From Ramazzottius varieornatus (lineage: Eukaryota > Tardigrada > Eutardigrada > Parachela > Ramazzottiidae), in contig BDGG01000002.1 of assembly GCA_001949185.1 (NCBI GenBank), forward strand, positions 2,165,422 to 2,226,367: 60,946 nt of DNA, given 5' to 3'. Numbering within the stretch: the stretch's first letter is position 1; every line of letters starts with the position of its first letter. This document shows positions 45,191 through 57,800 of the stretch, one piece after another. Under the pieces are notes generated by a model. The model had not been told where the DNA came from. It ran no database searches and was given only the letters and a program-made list of their open reading frames with translations. Made by a program: the position numbers and the translations under genes.

Positions 45191-47405
45191 ATGCCTTCGG
45201 AGTCCTCGGCCCATATCCAGAACTTTCACAAGGAGGATTCGCAGCATCGCGATCGCAGTGTCACCAACAGCGGAGGTCTTTCGCTGGAAGCTTACATTCA
45301 ACGGGAAAACAAGTAAGTTACTTCCGGTTGATATTTTTCGAACTGCTCGCAGAGCTTGTTTTTGTTTTTCCTAGGCACAACTGCCACAACTATCACCCTT
45401 TACCTGTTGTTCTCTCTCGCGGCGAAGGTAGTATTTTCATCTTTAAATTCTTGGTTGACTGGAAGTACTTCTTCTTCCACAAAAGTAACTTCGCGCATGC
45501 CTGGGCGGAATTTCTATCCTGTTCATATTTTTGTTTGTAGGAGCTTACGTGTGGGACACTGATGGAAAGCGCTACTACGACTTTCTGAGTGCTTACAGTG
45601 CCGTCAACCAAGGCCACTGTCATCCCAAGATCCTCAAGGTCTTCATCGAGCAAGCTTCCCAGTTGACGTTGACCAGCCGAGCCTTCTATAACAATGTTCT
45701 CGGTGAGGATCACCAGTTGGAGTTTGACGAGTTTGCAGCAGGAACTCGCAATGTCAATATAATGGTTTTTTGATTGCAGGAGAGTACGCTGAGAAGATCA
45801 CGCAACTGTTCGGCTACGATAAGGTTCTTCCCATGAACACTGGTAAGGCTTGCCGCAGAGGAAAGATTAGCAATTTGGGACAGGAATTCAAACAGGTGTG
45901 CTGTAGGGGTCGAGGCTGGCGAGACAGCTTGCAAGTTGGCTCGACGATGGGGATACCGCGAGAAGAGGATCCCGGAGAACCAGGCGGTGATCGTCTTCGC
46001 TGAAGGGAACTTCTGGGGACGGACCATGTCGGCCATCTCTGCGTCCACCGATCCATCCAGCTATCACGGTTTCGGTCCGTTTATGCCTGGCTTCTCGGTC
46101 GTACCTTATAACAACCTCGAAGCGCTGGAGGCAAGCTAACTCCTTCAGCTCTACACACTGTGTTCCGTGAGATGGTGTGCTGATGTGATTGACTGCCTTT
46201 ATAGGAAGCTTGTCGCAACCCGAATGTGTGCGCCTTCATGGTGGAACCTATTCAAGGCGAAGCGGGCATCATTGTTCCGGATGAAGGCTACTTGAGAGGT
46301 GTTCGAGACATCTGTACGCGGCACAATGTCCTCTTCATCGCCGACGAAATTCAAACCGGACTTGGACGAACGGGCAGGTTAGTTGACTCACAAATAATTT
46401 GCTGATCAGTTAGCCCTTTACGTAACACACATACGCAAGTCATCTACCAAAGCACAACGGGGTAATTATCAGGATATTGTAGAGAAGTGCGTAGAAAGTC
46501 ATTGATCGAGACCATTATAATTAAATCGCAGGAAGTCGCTGACAGAAGAATCCACCACGACTGGTATGACCGACATCCAAATTGAACAGGGAGCTCTATA
46601 TAGTTCAAGGTCTAACAGGGCTAGGAGAATATGCCCAAAACATCTCTCGCGTATTCATAATATTATCCTCTAACTGATTTCTATTAGGCGTTTGTGCTGC
46701 GACCACTCCGGCGTCAGACCCGATATCGTCACCCTGGGCAAAGCTTTGTCCGGTGGATTTATGCCGGTAGGTGCAAAATGCTTTGTTCTTAGTGTTTACA
46801 AGATCGACCAAACTCCGTGAAAAAATGTTGAACCGTGCAGATAAATACCGATTAATGTTTTACTGTTTAGGTTTCCGCTGTACTGGCCGACAACGACGTC
46901 ATGGACCACATCAAGCCCGGCGAGCACGGTTCGACTTACGGGGGCAACCCTCTGGCCTGTCGAGTTGCCATGGCGGCTCTCGACGTCCTGGAAAACGAGC
47001 GTTTAGCTGAACGGTCCGAGAAACTCGGCCAGCGTCTTCGTCACGAGCTGCGCGCCGCACTACCCACCGACATCGTGACTCACGTACGAGGGAAAGGCTT
47101 GATGAACGCCGTGGTTATCGCTCCAGGTACCGTCTTCCTTGCTTATCTATTCATTGCAATAGCCAGGTCGTGACTGATAGACGATGAACATACAACATAC
47201 CGTTGTTGTCCTGTTGACAGAATACGACGCTTGGGAGGTGTGTCTGCGCCTGAAGGATGCCGGCTTGTTGGCAAAACCCACCCATGGCGATATCATCCGC
47301 CTAGCGCCACCGCTGGTGATGACCGAACAGGACATGACTAACTGCATCGCCATCCTGAAGGACACGTTGTGGAGCTTCAAGGACACACAGGGAACCCAGA
47401 ACTGA
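45191..47405 (+). CDS. OAT: Ornithine aminotransferase
   Basis: PLP enzyme converting ornithine plus 2-oxoglutarate to glutamate semialdehyde and glutamate. Exons are 45191-45312, 45375-45427, 45541-45702, 45780-45842, 45907-46130, 46205-46377, 46687-46766, 46871-47126 and 47221-47405. Motifs are [15 protein letters not shown]-like start (here with NC inserted before HNY), [71 protein letters not shown] (PLP Asp), [12 protein letters not shown] (Schiff-base Lys), [15 protein letters not shown], and [17 protein letters not shown]. The fifth intron starts with GC rather than GT (GAG then GCAAGC at 46131), and phase confirms it. The N-terminus before the catalytic body ([17 protein letters not shown]) is not a convincing mitochondrial presequence. 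Either an upstream start was missed or the protein is cytosolic. Confidence 0.95.
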
Positions 47406-48872
47406 AAGATTGTTATCGGGAAACTGATGATGGTGAGATTGTTGTGGCATATTGTGAAACTTTTACTGGTGAATTTTTTATCGCAGTGCTGGTGCCATAA
47501 GAAATAGCTTAATGCTTTTCGGAACCTGTTTTATTGTCATTCAAGCAGTGGCATCATGAAATATGACTGACAATCATGCAAAAGACATGGTTTTCTGAGA
47601 TGCTGGTGTATAAAGTCCTTCGTTGGGTTTTGCCGGTAAGCGATCGATCGCGAGCTACAGTTCTACTGGACAATTAGTCGTCAAAAAGACTGGTTTGTAG
47701 GTACTGCCCTACCTGTGAGATGTGACAGTTCAAACGCCCGAAATCAGTTCCGGACGGTTCATTTATCCACGGATTTGCTCGCCATGCTGTTCGCATGAGA
47801 CCGATTAGCTGATCAGACACGTGCTTGATTACTTGAGCAAGTCAAAAGATAACCGGACGTCGATCAGCTGATCGTGCTGCGCAGTGCATGGCCAGCAGTC
47901 TCGTGCAGAAACGCTGGTTGCAGAAGAAGCAATTGTCACATCTCACAGGTAGGACTGCACCTTAGACATGTGGTACTTCCGGCCTTGAAATTAAGCAGTC
48001 CTACATACTTCGCAGTTTCCGGCTCGGCGAAACCCTTTGACTGGGTTGACGTGCAAAGGGAAAAAAAACTTGCGGGAAATTTGCAGTATCAGGCGGCAAA
48101 TGTGTCACTTTTTTCGGCTGCTTTCGATACCCCATCATTCGTTTCACCGAGGATCGCGACAAGGCAGTCACTCCGCGAGAAAACGAGGAGTTTATTACGG
48201 GCTGTCCTGGCTCGTAGCTTGCTGAATCGGTTCTCTAAGAGGCCGACTTAAATCATCCGATGCTTGTCTGATATGTTGTGATTGCCGAAATCTGGCAGCC
48301 TCGAAACTTTACGATACAGTATTTTCCCATCTAGAGCGCTGTCTGGTGGGGCCCCCTCCCGGAATCCTCCTCCAGGTACGACCGTATGAGCTTGGAACCC
48401 GTTTGCAGTACTGCAGCATGAAATAACGTAAAACGTCTCTCACACTGTGTCGCTTTTTTCATTTAAATATTTTCACATCTCAGAATATGACGTGCCCGAT
48501 TGGACAAACCTGTGGCCCGATATCAAACTACTACTGCGATGACGTCATTTTCTCCGCGATAGTTTCCTCACCTACAGTATATAGAGCATCCAGCAGCTGC
48601 AGATAAATCCTGTATTTTCGCCGAGCCTCCAAGAGATAGAAGGACCGCAGTTTTAACAACAATGTCTTGAAAATTCCTGTGGGTTCTCGTAGGCAGGCCA
48701 GATGCCCGCGAGGTAGCACGTGTGTTGCGGTGACGGACCATCGCCCCTAGAACGAGGTTCCATGCTCCCTTTAGTCCCAGTGTGCTGGTGAGCTGATTAC
48801 AGATAAATTCCACTGCTACACTCTTCCTACAACGGATTCTTTCAAATCCTCTGCCCCAATTATTTTGTTTAG
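47406..48872. other. Mostly unassigned region after OAT
   Basis: Contains the 20-bp inverted repeat 47708-47727/47934-47953 and GATCAGCTGATC-rich sequence. Frame 47874-48251 (125 codons, +) has no recognisable motif. At 48485 an acceptor (ATCTCAG) precedes a short Cys-containing frame beginning MTCPIGQTCGP, which might be an upstream exon of the cysteine-rich gene; no donor was found. Confidence 0.4.
47708..47953. repeat. 20-bp perfect inverted repeat, 206 bp apart
   Basis: CCTACCTGTGAGATGTGACA (47708-47727) is the exact reverse complement of 47934-47953. Similarity extends imperfectly for several bases outside. It could be the ends of a small foldback element; no target duplication is clear. 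Confidence 0.8.
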
Positions 48873-49033
48873 TGGTAGACCGACTTGGAACTTATCCCGA
48901 TAGTTCACGAGTCTCCCCGGACAGCTGTCTCATCGGCGAGGGAGTTTTCGTCGGTTTTGATGCCAACTGTCCCACCGGCAGCAAGTGCTGCATCAGCAAA
49001 CCAATGAACAATATCTTCTGTGTTTCGATTTAA
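48873..49033 (+). CDS. Terminal exon of a small cysteine-rich secreted-type protein, partial
   Basis: After a TTTGTTTAG acceptor the frame reads VDRLGTYPDSSRVSPDSCL, then GVFVGFDANCPTGSKCC, then NNIFCV and stop. The CPxGxKCC pattern with six cysteines or fewer resembles CLIP- or knottin-like modules seen in secreted invertebrate proteins. Upstream exons, including a signal peptide, could not be joined in phase. The product is not identified and may be longer than shown. Confidence 0.4.
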
Positions 49034-49264
49034 ACTGGAAGATCTAGTTCTTTGTGCTTCCTGGCGTCATTCGAACATGTACTCTTCTTCTTCTCGATCT
49101 AGTTTTGTTGTTCTGGAGAAGTAACCATCAAAGAGGCTGGGCCAATATTCATCGCAGGTTTGTGCTTTGCAGCACGTGTAAGGATTTCGCACTTTAGAAT
49201 ACCAGTGAATAATACGTTACATTGAAAACTGTCAATATCCATTCGGACATTGGGAACAGTAATG

Positions 49265-50285
49265 CTAGGCTCTCTTAGGATACGTTTTCAGGTCGAGGGT
49301 GACAACAATCTTCTCCGGAACCAAGTCGAACGGCTTCTCGCCCTTGCTGTTTACGTAGTCGTGAGCGTGATCCGTTACCAGACGGTCGCACCCGAAGAAA
49401 AGCGCAAGATTCTGTAACACAAAAACGGCTTTATCAAGTTGTGGACTGCTGATTACGCCGTGGAAGTGTGCGGACAGTGAGCTGATCATGTCGCCTGTTT
49501 GGGTTGTACTTCACCTGGGTATAAGGGTGTGAATTTTCAGACATACAATACTGAAATCCGTGCTCCACAGCCCGCCTGTGTGTTTCTTCCATAAGGCGGT
49601 ACATGACGTAAAGGTTTTCGGACGGTGTCAGGGCGTTAAACGGGATTCCGTACATATACTTGTCCAGCATGGCACCTGAAGAAACCACATGAGAGTCGAT
49701 GGGTGCAAACCAGATATTTCCGAACTTCCGGCTGTTTAAACTTTACATACCTCGTTCGAGTTGACTTTCATCCGGTAACTGATCTTTGGCACGATTGCAG
49801 AGATTGTCCAGGTACTCGTGAATCTGAGTGATAAAAGAATGCTTCGAATTTTGTTGTTCGGGGGATGTATATTCAGGCAAGCTCGGGAAGTCCACGGCGT
49901 CGAAATTTGTGGCGACGCCCATCAATCTTCCGCTGGAATCCACCAAACCGAAACTGTACGCGTTCTTTTGAAGCCGAGGCCAGAAAGGCCGGAGAGCGAT
50001 GTGCCTCATATGTGTAATTTCAACACCAAGGTTTGGGTAGTAGGGGATGAAACAGCCTTTCTTGACAAAGCACTCAGCAATCAGGGACATTGCTGATTCT
50101 GTCGGAATATTTTTGAGGTCCTTGATCGTCAGTGGAAGCGTCTGGGACAACATATCCAGTTTCTTGTAAAGCGGCGTGTCCGGCGTGCAGTTAAGGTACA
50201 TTGTGTTCTGGAAATCCGCTACCGTAAGTTGGGGAAGATCGCTGTCTTTAGTTTCGGTGGTGCTCAGCCCAGGAAGGTCCACCAT
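49265..50285 (-). CDS. Arylalkylamine N-acetyltransferase-like GNAT protein, copy 1
   Basis: Probably a GNAT-fold acyltransferase; the substrate cannot be read from sequence. Exons (minus strand) are 50285-49751, 49675-49515 and 49411-49265, giving 280 residues. The start MVDLPGLS aligns with the copy at 52958; an upstream in-frame ATG at 50324 is less likely. N-terminal part: LNCTPDTPLYKKLDMLSQ and FVKKGCFIPYYPN. Middle: SFGLVDSSGRLMGVATN, the strand pair typical of the aaNAT fold. C-terminal part: EETHRRAVEHGFQYCMSE, then LALFFGCDRL and VNSKGEKPFDLVPEK. The classical acetyl-CoA loop RxxGxG/A is not obvious. A second gene with identical intron positions lies at 51722-52958, and a decayed copy near 59.3-59.9 kb. 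Confidence 0.8.
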
Positions 50286-50324
50286 TGTATCGGGACGACG
50301 CTTCCAGTTTACAGTAATGGACAA

Positions 50325-51721
50325 AAATAGCAGCTCGAAAGTACAACCGTTACCTATACTATTGACTCGTGCATTTTCAGTTACATTGTATAAAACAGCT
50401 TATCAGCCAAGACATGCTTGTGGTAACTGTTACAGTAAGTGCACCCGATGTCGAGCGAGCGAGCTTGCGTTTTTCGCAGCGCAAGCACCGACATATCGTA
50501 ATTATGGCTCCAGGTGCGTCGAAGGTTGGCAGGAAGTAAAGCTGTCGGCAAGTCGGACTTATCAGTTGGTCTAAACTGCAACGACTCTTGCCAGCAGTTA
50601 AACCGGTTGCGGTGGTACAGTGTACTCGTATGGGTTCCTTTCAGGCTTGTTTCACAAGTGTCAAATTGCTGAATCGATACTTCCGCACCTGCCACAGCGA
50701 CATTTACTAATTTTTATGGTTGAATCCCCGTTGTCTGGGCCGTATCACGTCGTTATGTAGCGAGATGGGATCCTGGAGCATGCATGGCAGTCAAAACGAA
50801 TCTCTGAGTAATGAGTTGATAGCGTCGACGGTTCGACCTTAATTTATAGGCAGACTTCGTACAGTTTTTTCCAAGTTTTAGCAGTTCGATTGCATGTACG
50901 TTGGTCGTTTCGTACGAGTGTTATACGACGGCGTAGCGCTGCCTGTGCCAGCATTGGCCCAGCAAGAACAGCGCACAGACAACTCGGCGAACAGTTTAGG
51001 CAAGTTGCATTGAGAGAAGAACCCGGAAGAGCTTGCCAGAGTGCTGTGTGGGTCAGCAGTTTGCGGCAGTACGGGGAGCTCTTCCAGGGCATCAGTCCGA
51101 ACATTACGAGCATGTGTCAGCCGGAGCGATCAAACGATCTGATGCGAGCGCTTCTACGTCACCCTACACAGGCATCAGGCGTGTTGATGCTCTTGCTGAA
51201 CTTCACGTTTAAGACAGCCAGTCAGAACTCAAATCAGAAAAATCCGCCTATACCTTAATCCCTCAGGACATGAAAATTTAGATACTGTCCAAAGCCACTC
51301 CCGCTGCGAGAGTGGCTTTGTACCGTCTTTTTTGATCTCAAACCTGTTTCAACGACTCTAACACCAGCCGACAAGAAATGCTGGTTAATTGATTCAGCAA
51401 AAAGCTCAACATGAACATCGTTATGCCGGTACGAAACGGTAAATTCCAATGACACGCGCCCGTGCAAATGCTCTTGATTGTTTCTCAGTGCTCGCAAATA
51501 TTATCCTCCTTTTGTTTGATGGGTTTTTTTGTGGTTAAAAGTGGCCACGGAAGTTTATACAGTGTGAGTAAAGTTTCCAACACCTTGTGTGCTTCCTAAT
51601 TTTATCCGTACAAGCTTTTACAAAGTAAAGATTCCGCATTTTTGGCCCCAGCACAATAAACATGATTTAATGAACGTTTCCATCACCACTTGGAAAAGAC
51701 GATAGTCAATGTCATACTGAC
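50325..51721. other. Spacer between the tandem aaNAT-like genes
   Basis: No exon is recognised. Overlapping frames at 50844-51258 on both strands show no motif. An 11-bp hairpin (CAAAGCCACTC 51290-51300 with GAGTGGCTTTG 51310-51320) is present. Confidence 0.5.
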
Positions 51722-52958
51722 TTAAAAATATGTCCTAAGGTCCACGGCCACAGTAATCTTCTCCGGAACCAAGTCAAACGACTTCTCGCCCTTGCTGTTT
51801 ACGAAGTCATGTGGATGGTCCATTATCAGACGATCACACCCGAAGAAAAGGGCAAGGATCTTCAAAAACAGAAGTTGCGTTGCAGTGCTTCAGAATCCTC
51901 ACGATGCTTTGGTGTTTGTGGGATAAACGTGTTCAAAGTACTACTTGGTCGATATTATAATACCACAGTACCGTACCTCACCTGAGTATAAGGGTGTGAG
52001 TTTTCGGACACACAATGCTGAAAACCGTGCTCCACAGCTCGCCTGTGTGTTTCCTCCACAAGGCGGTACATCACGTATAGGTTCTCAGATGGTGTCAGGA
52101 CGTTGAATGGGATCCCGTACATGTACATGTCCAAAAGAACACCTGGAAAGAACAAACAGAGGAAGAGTTGGATCGTCGTACCAAGCGGCGAGCGTTTTTA
52201 TTGCTGTTGACCAAAAGCATCCGCTACTTCGGAAAACGATGTCGCCGCTCGTTTTTTCCGTTCATGACTGGATGGAAATGAACTAGGTATTCCGGACTGT
52301 TGTTTAGTGAATGCATAAACCGGAAGCGTGCACTGGAAGTAATTCCTTTGGATATTTGTTTACTCGGGGAACGTCTGTGCACCTGCGCGGGTCGGGCTGG
52401 GTTAGCGCCTCACGTACCTCGTTCGAGTTTATTCTCATCCGGTAACCGATCTTTCACACGCTGACGCAGGCTTCCAAGGTACTCTTGAATCTGAACGATA
52501 AAAGGATGCTTTTGAGACTCGGCAGCATCACTTCGCACGTCCTGGAAATCCACAGCATCGGCATTGGTAGCGACGCCCAGCAATCTTCCACTGGAATCCA
52601 CTAATCCGAAGCTGTACCTCTGAAGCCGAGGCCAGACCCGCCGGATATGCTTCATGTCCGAAAGATCAAAGTTTGGATAGAATGGCATGAAACAACCCTT
52701 CTTGATAAAGCATTCGGCAACCATCGCCAACGTCGAATCTGTCGGGAGGTCTCTCAGTTCTCTGATCGTTAATGGAAGCTGCTGCGAGAATATGTCTAGC
52801 TTGTTACGAAGAGGCGTATCCGGCGTACAGTTCAGATAAGTATGCTCCCGGAAATCCGCTACCGTCAGTGGCGGAAGGCCGCTGTCAGGGAGAGCCATTG
52901 TTGTTCCGGCGATTGTTTTACTTCCTTCTGTGAGAGGCAGTGAAGATAAGTCTGACAA
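51722..52958 (-). CDS. Arylalkylamine N-acetyltransferase-like GNAT protein, copy 2
   Basis: Tandem duplicate of the preceding gene, same orientation and same two intron positions: exons 52958-52418, 52142-51982 and 51859-51722, giving 279 residues. It shares LNCTPDTPLRNKLDIFSQ, FIKKGCFMPFYPNFDLSDM, SFGLVDSSGRLLGVATNADAVDF, MYMYGIPFNVLTPSENLYVMYRLVEE-type sequence (landmarks only), and ILALFFGCDRLIMDH. All splice phases agree and no stop interrupts it, so both copies look functional. Divergence between the copies is substantial, so the duplication is not recent. Function is inferred from the GNAT-like C-terminal half and from family resemblance only. Confidence 0.8.
52182..52240 (+). repeat. 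Degenerate GTGGCGCAC palindrome
   Basis: CAAGCGGCGAGCG pairs poorly with CATCCGCTACTT and is followed by the CGGAAAACGATGTCG linker seen in other copies. In the first intron of aaNAT-like copy 2. Confidence 0.55.
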
Positions 52959-53632
52959 GCATTAACATCTGCAATATCAATAGTTATGCGCGCATCTATT
53001 GATACTCCCAGTTAGACACAGCTGCTCAGTCAGACAATGCTCGTGCATGGTAAGCGTCCGTATCGTCGGTGTGTAAGGAACCAGCTTACCTATTCATATG
53101 AGTGTGGCATTTGGCTCCAGGTGCGCTAAATGTTGGCAGGGGAAGTAGAGCTTAACCTTATCCGTTAGCAAGATCGTCTGTTTGTTTGACTGACATATCT
53201 GTTGGGTGGAAGACTATTGTCAGCAGGCAGCAGGCGGCTGTGACATGCGTACTCATTTGAAGCCTGTTCCATAGCTATCAAATCGACGGATCAATACTAC
53301 CTCACTAAATTGCCCCAGCGCGGTTTGTGGTACCCTGCTCTGCTGCCGACGCCGCACCAAGCCTGTCGCCTTCTTTGGAAATTAAATCTACACTGACTTC
53401 GCGGTTTGTGCAGCCGACTATCGTCCTTATCGCTATGCCAGGAAAAAGAGATCGATCACTCTGCTCATTAGCTCCCGGAAGTATAGATTACACTCATTAT
53501 TGTCAGTCAGTCAAGTTTTGTCTGGATCGACCACTGATACGTACAATGCCTGTTCTTCACCGACTTCGATTTTACTTGTGCGTACAAAATTTGAGCGTAT
53601 AAATCCGTACACGCAGGATGGGAAGTCATAGG
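52959..53632. other. Upstream region of aaNAT-like copy 2
   Basis: No exon or clear promoter element is recognised. It ends at the transposon at 53633. Confidence 0.5.
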
Positions 53633-54223
53633 TAGTGCTGGCAACGATACGGTATACCGATATCGTATCGAAAATATCGATGTGAAGCTCATATCGAATA
53701 ACGCAATAAAATATTCGGTGATATCGTATCGCGCCATATCGATATATTTTCGATATATCATTATTTTGCTGAATGGCAAACGCGGCAATTATATGACATT
53801 CACTAAAGACTACAGTTGATTTCAAAGTCTTGATTCCGGTCACGGTATGCCGAGCAGGCGAGCACGCTCCGCCCATTCGGTTTTGGTACTAATTCTATCC
53901 AGGTTTCCATGTATTTGAAGTCTAGGACTCTTGGTACTGCCACGTCTTTGCTGTATCCGACGCTTTCGATCTTACAAATACCTAATGTGGAAATCGGCTT
54001 CTTGGGTTCTTGGCCTTGAACCAAGTGAAATCTGAAAAAACTATAATTGCAAAAATATCGATATATCGTAGCGATATGATACGATATATCGAGAATACGG
54101 TATCGGAAAAATATCACATCGAAATATCGATACCGAACGAACATCGAAGACCGCGATAAAATACCCGCGGATATTTTATCGAAAAATATCGTATCGAATT
54201 TTATCGTGTTTTTGCCAGCACTA
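53633..54223. mobile_element. Short-TIR non-autonomous transposon rich in ATATCG, 591 bp
   Basis: The ends are TAGTGCTGGCAA (from 53633) and TTGCCAGCACTA (to 54223), exact 12-bp inverted repeats. Flanking octamers GTCATAGG and ATCATGGG match at 6 of 8, consistent with an old 8-bp hAT target duplication. Both subterminal regions are packed with ATATCGATA/CGATATCGTAT motifs in inverted arrangement; the central 200 bp are ordinary. No transposase is present. Confidence 0.75.
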
Positions 54224-54835
54224 ATCATGGGACACTAAGAATTACAGTTACTCGAAAATTTATTCGCCACCCCCCTCTTCTGCTAAAATCGTTGTAGCTC
54301 CTCATCGAGAAGTCAGATTCCCTTCCTTCCAAGTACCTTCGATACCTAGGTCCTTGGTCTTTACACTGACGATATGCCGGCCAACAGCAATCAATAAATC
54401 AAGTCGGAAAAAAATTTCGAAATTTGACCAAAACTGCTTCTCGTTTGAGACTTGATTATCGATTTCAGAAGTGATCAGTGGCCAATCCAAAACAGCCAAA
54501 AGATGTGGCAAACATTTTAGTTTCTGGTGATATCCTTGGACCTTTCGAGAAACGTCTGTGTGATTTTCGACAGGGTGTCAGGTAAAGGGCGTTTTTGACC
54601 GAATTTTACGGATCTTGACACGATACTCGACAGTCACTTGTTGTTTCTGCACCAAATCTATTCTCAAGACAATATGGCGGTTTTACAACTACTTTGCAGT
54701 AATGTTGGATTGGATTTGGCAAGTCTGCTGGCTAGACTACAAGTCCAGGCCAGCTTCAACAAAGTTCGAGACGAAAAACGCCCTTTACCTAGCACCCCGT
54801 CGAAAATCCCAGGGGGGTGGCGAATAAATTTGGTA
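54224..54835. other. Unassigned sequence between two transposons
   Basis: No recognised exon. It ends at the TA target of the pogo-type element. Confidence 0.5.
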
Positions 54836-57800
54836 CGAGGTGCGAGGCCTAACTTCGTTGTCGACCTAACTTCGTGGGCAAGCGGCCACTCGGTGGCGCA
54901 CCACTCGGCTAATCTAACACCAGCCAGCTGATCGTGTATGTGAGCAATCCATGCTGGGAGCTAAGTTTCCACGAAGTTTTTACCCGTAGCGATTTTTAGA
55001 CCGATAAGTGTAGAAATCAAGGGTTATTTAACCGTACAAACTGCCGGAGGGCAATGATTTCTACTTGTTATAACCCAACTTTCCGTACCAGCTGGAAGTA
55101 ATGTCATATTATGTGACATCGGGAGAGGTAAGTGGCAACGTCAAACGAGGCAGCTAGAACGTTCAAAGTAAGCTCGGAAACCTGTCGAAAGACTCTTGAA
55201 CAATCACACTATTGCTTCTTTGCTCGGCTCTTTCGAGGCACAGGAGACGGTTTTGCTACTGGAGATGCTGCTGCGGTTGTCCTGGAACGTGTTTGCCGAC
55301 CGATAGGATTCGCAGCGGTGGAAGGAGAGACATCGAGCTGTTGGACGATTAACACCGCTGCTTGTTTTGCGTTAAATCTGGCTGCTGAATTTCCTTCTCT
55401 GGCTTTTCTTACTGGTGCTGTGTTGTTTCCGAAATTATTGGACGATACTGCCGGGTCACCCACAGGAGCAGCTTGCGACTCTGACGGTTTTCCAGCGGCT
55501 TTTGCTCCAACGCTTACTTTAGGAATTGCTGGATTACTTTAGGAATTGCTGGAGTTCTATTCCCGGCGGTATCGTTTCTTTTCTTGGTCTTAGCTTCTTT
55601 ACTTGCGCGTATCTTATCCGCTTTCAGGCTGATATATCCAGAATGGACCAAAGCCAGGCCGTGAGACGTGTCCAACCGCGAATCTTTCATCATTCGTTTC
55701 TTTTTAGGCGCTGCTTTGAGTAAATGTCCATGAAATTCCCTGGCTATGACGGACGCAGTAGGCTTTCCCGAGTAACCTGCTTGATCTGGAGGATGCAGGT
55801 ATTCGTTTTGTCTTCGCTTATGCTCAACTTTTTCTGTAAGATGCGGCGGATCTCTTGGTACTGGGACTCAATTTCTTCTGAGACTTCTTCCGGTCCCGAT
55901 TCTAGATTAGAGTCGACTGTATCTCTCAGCAGCTCAGGACTGAACGGGTAGATTCCTGTCTTCTCAAATCCGTCTTTCAGGGGACCAGTAAAGTTAAACG
56001 AGTGAACACAGAAATCGGGCTTCCAAAGCTTGACGATATGAGAGGGAAAATTACGTTTTGTCACCTGGAAAGTGAAAAATAGTGGCCAAAAGTACAACAT
56101 TCTTACTGCCAGAGCCTCGTAAATATCTGTATGTTCTTGCATCCACGGATGTATCAAGCCTGGAGTCCTGAAGGTATTTCGTCAATTTGTTTTTTACCCC
56201 GCCGAACACTTTTCTGTCTAGCGGCTGAAGGAAAGCGGTCTGTCCCGATGGCAAACACATGACTTCGATCTCCTTCTCGCTATTATTCATGCAAGCGGCC
56301 AGAAACGGAATACAGTTAAGATGAGACGAATGTCCATCGATGAAGAGAACGTTCTGCAACAAAGACGAACAAAACAAACTTTGTGCTGGATATCCGCTCT
56401 GCCACAAAGACGCTAAGTTTCGCTGAGCTCATAGATTTACCTTGTGAGTCGTTATCGAGGTAGACCATTCTTTCTCTAGATAATCATGCAGCCGAACGGA
56501 TCCATGACTCCGGAGGAGTTCGTGCTCAGGAAAAACTCATCGTTCGTATCAGCAAAATGTGATTCTATGTGCATTTTGCCCTTGTAAAGAATCAACGCCC
56601 GAAGCATCTTTCCGGCAGCATTTCCCAGCGCCAAAAGCGTCATGTTCTCTCTGTCTGTTTCCGAGCCCTTCGCATACGCCGGAACTTCCTGGGCGCCTTT
56701 CTGTGCGTAAACCTTGTCATATATCTGAGCGAGTTGAAAACCTGATTCATCCAAATTCCAGATGCCGTTTGGATCATCCAGAAATCGCCGGTCGCCGAGA
56801 CTATGTAGCTTGGCTATCCAGCCTTCACATCGATTCTTCGTCCATTCTCTGGCTTTTTTGAAGCTTGTCGCGCTAATAACTCGCACCGAGATATCTGAGT
56901 GTCGTCGCAGTAAACCACGGTGCCAGCGGTTGCCGAACTTAGCCTCGTCAATTCCTGAAAAGAAATCCGAAAAGCTTTTAATTCCACAGTCGACTGCATG
57001 ATATGAGTTCGGGAACGAGTACAAGCAGAGAACGCACGGCTTTGCAGAGCGGCGACATCAAAACTAGCTTACCTTTGGCTAGTCCTATGGCTCGCACAAT
57101 TCCAGTCAGCTTCCGCTTGTTTAGTGGTGCTCCGACTTTCATACAGCTCAAGAGTATGTCACAGAACTCGAGCTCTTCCTCCTCCGTGAAACTCGTTGGT
57201 CGACCAATCTTTTTCGTATGATGACCATTCAATCGGTCTCTCAAAGTTGATGGTGGGATTCTGAACTTTTCCGCAGCTTGCTCTCCGTTCATTTCTCTGT
57301 TTGCTACGGCGGCCAGTGCAGCTTCCATCTGCGGATAGCTCCTCGAATATCTTCGCTTCGGCTTTTCCATAATTGCTGCTCGGAATACCAGAAACAGAAA
57401 CGGGATCAAAAAGACAACCCAAACTCGCACAGACAATGTCGCTGGAGGAAAACAGTGAAATTTCGCAATGCTTACGGGTGGGAAATGACAGCATGTTATA
57501 TGACATGACCTCCAGCTGTACTGAGACATTGGCTTGATGCTTGTAGAACGCAATGCTCTTGACGATTAGGTGTTACGTGACAGAGCCTCGTTTTTAATCA
57601 AACTCGACCCAAGAAATGCTACGGGTAGAAACTTCGTGGAAATTTGACAGCTCACTGCGTTACACATCACGTAATTCATGCCAATCAGCTGACTTTTGAG
57701 CAGATGTCGCCTGCAGGTTGCCTTTTCCCTAACATCAGAACGGCTTGTTTGACATGACATCGGGTCATCAAAATCTTCCACCGATCTCCACTCTCAATCT

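Noticed and set aside
47874-48251. 125-codon plus-strand frame after OAT
   Set aside because: No recognisable domain, and it overlaps the inverted repeat; evidence is too weak to call a gene.
50844-51258. Overlapping frames of 89 and 122 codons on opposite strands
   Set aside because: Neither shows a family motif nor splice sites linking to a neighbour.
51290-51320. 11-bp hairpin considered as a histone-type 3' stem-loop or terminator
   Set aside because: Sequence and loop do not match the histone consensus, no histone gene is nearby, and the genome is eukaryotic.
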